Part shown: positions 15,416-15,472 of the stretch, in pieces
Numbering within the stretch: position 1 is the first letter of the stretch
Layout of the letters: each line of letters opens with the position of its first letter
Source of the DNA: CAZSVE01 sp964610175
GTDB taxonomy: Bacteria; Pseudomonadota; Gammaproteobacteria; HK1
Assembly (NCBI GenBank): GCA_964610175.1
Contig: CAZSVE010000078.1
Span: 1 to 15,472 of the forward strand
Direction: 5' to 3'
Length of the DNA: 15,472 nt
The notes under the pieces: generated by a model
Told to the model about the DNA's origin: nothing
The model's input: the letters and a program-made list of their open reading frames with translations, nothing else
The model's database searches: none
Made by a program: the position numbers and the translations under genes

Positions 15416-15472
15416 TTACTCGATAATTTTCGACACGACACCTGCGCCCACCGTTCGCCCTCCTTCACGCAC
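15416..15472 (-). CDS. tuf: Elongation factor Tu, C-terminal fragment
   Basis: The gene runs off the right edge of the window. The visible 18 codons read VREGGRTVGAGVVSKIIE and a TAA stop. They match the very conserved C-terminus of EF-Tu domain 3 (REGGRTVGAGVV). EF-Tu delivers aminoacyl-tRNA to the ribosome as a GTP complex. The position upstream of tRNA-Trp and secE corresponds to the tufB copy in E. coli. No clear terminator follows, so tuf and tRNA-Trp may share a transcript. Confidence 0.93.
   Translation of the reverse strand: MREGGRTVGAGVVSKIIE

Overview
The window carries the tuf - tRNA-Trp - secE - nusG - rplK - rplA - rplJ - rplL - rpoB - rpoC cluster of a bacterium, all on the minus strand (transcription runs from right to left in window coordinates). 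The beta' subunit keeps the zinc-site and active-site residue numbers of Escherichia coli once its start is corrected, and it contains the large insertion in the trigger loop. SecE is the three-helix form, and an L10 leader precedes rplJ. Together these point to a gammaproteobacterium. I cannot name the genus.

Layout from right to left: 15416-15472 is the last 18 codons of tuf. tRNA-Trp(CCA) lies at 15224-15300, secE at 14645-15037 and nusG at 13319-13852. The tightly packed rplK and rplA genes occupy 12169-13304. A 411-bp leader region with an L10 autoregulatory element precedes rplJ (11230-11757). rplL (10647-11030) lies between two hairpin-plus-U-tract elements. rpoB (6479-10555) and rpoC (1749-6038, TTG start) follow, then a terminator. 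The left end holds an EamA-type membrane transporter (341-1279) and an unassigned stretch that may contain the 3' end of a plus-strand gene.

The genes work together in the usual way. SecE builds the protein export channel. NusG couples RNA polymerase to Rho or the ribosome. L11, L1, L10 and L7/L12 form the ribosomal stalks, and beta and beta' form the RNA polymerase core. Regulation is visible as the L10 leader, likely attenuators on both sides of rplL, and a terminator after rpoC.

The unusual part lies between the genes. A dispersed repeat of roughly 105-125 bp, starting at a GCGAAGCTT core, occurs four times: twice in near-tandem upstream of the transporter, once inverted in a 440-bp rpoB-rpoC gap, and once in a 792-bp secE-nusG gap. 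These two spacers are far larger than is normal for such tightly linked gene pairs. The repeat family and the possible attenuator between rplJ and rplL are the observations most worth following up. I found no CRISPR array, no transposase and no defence system.
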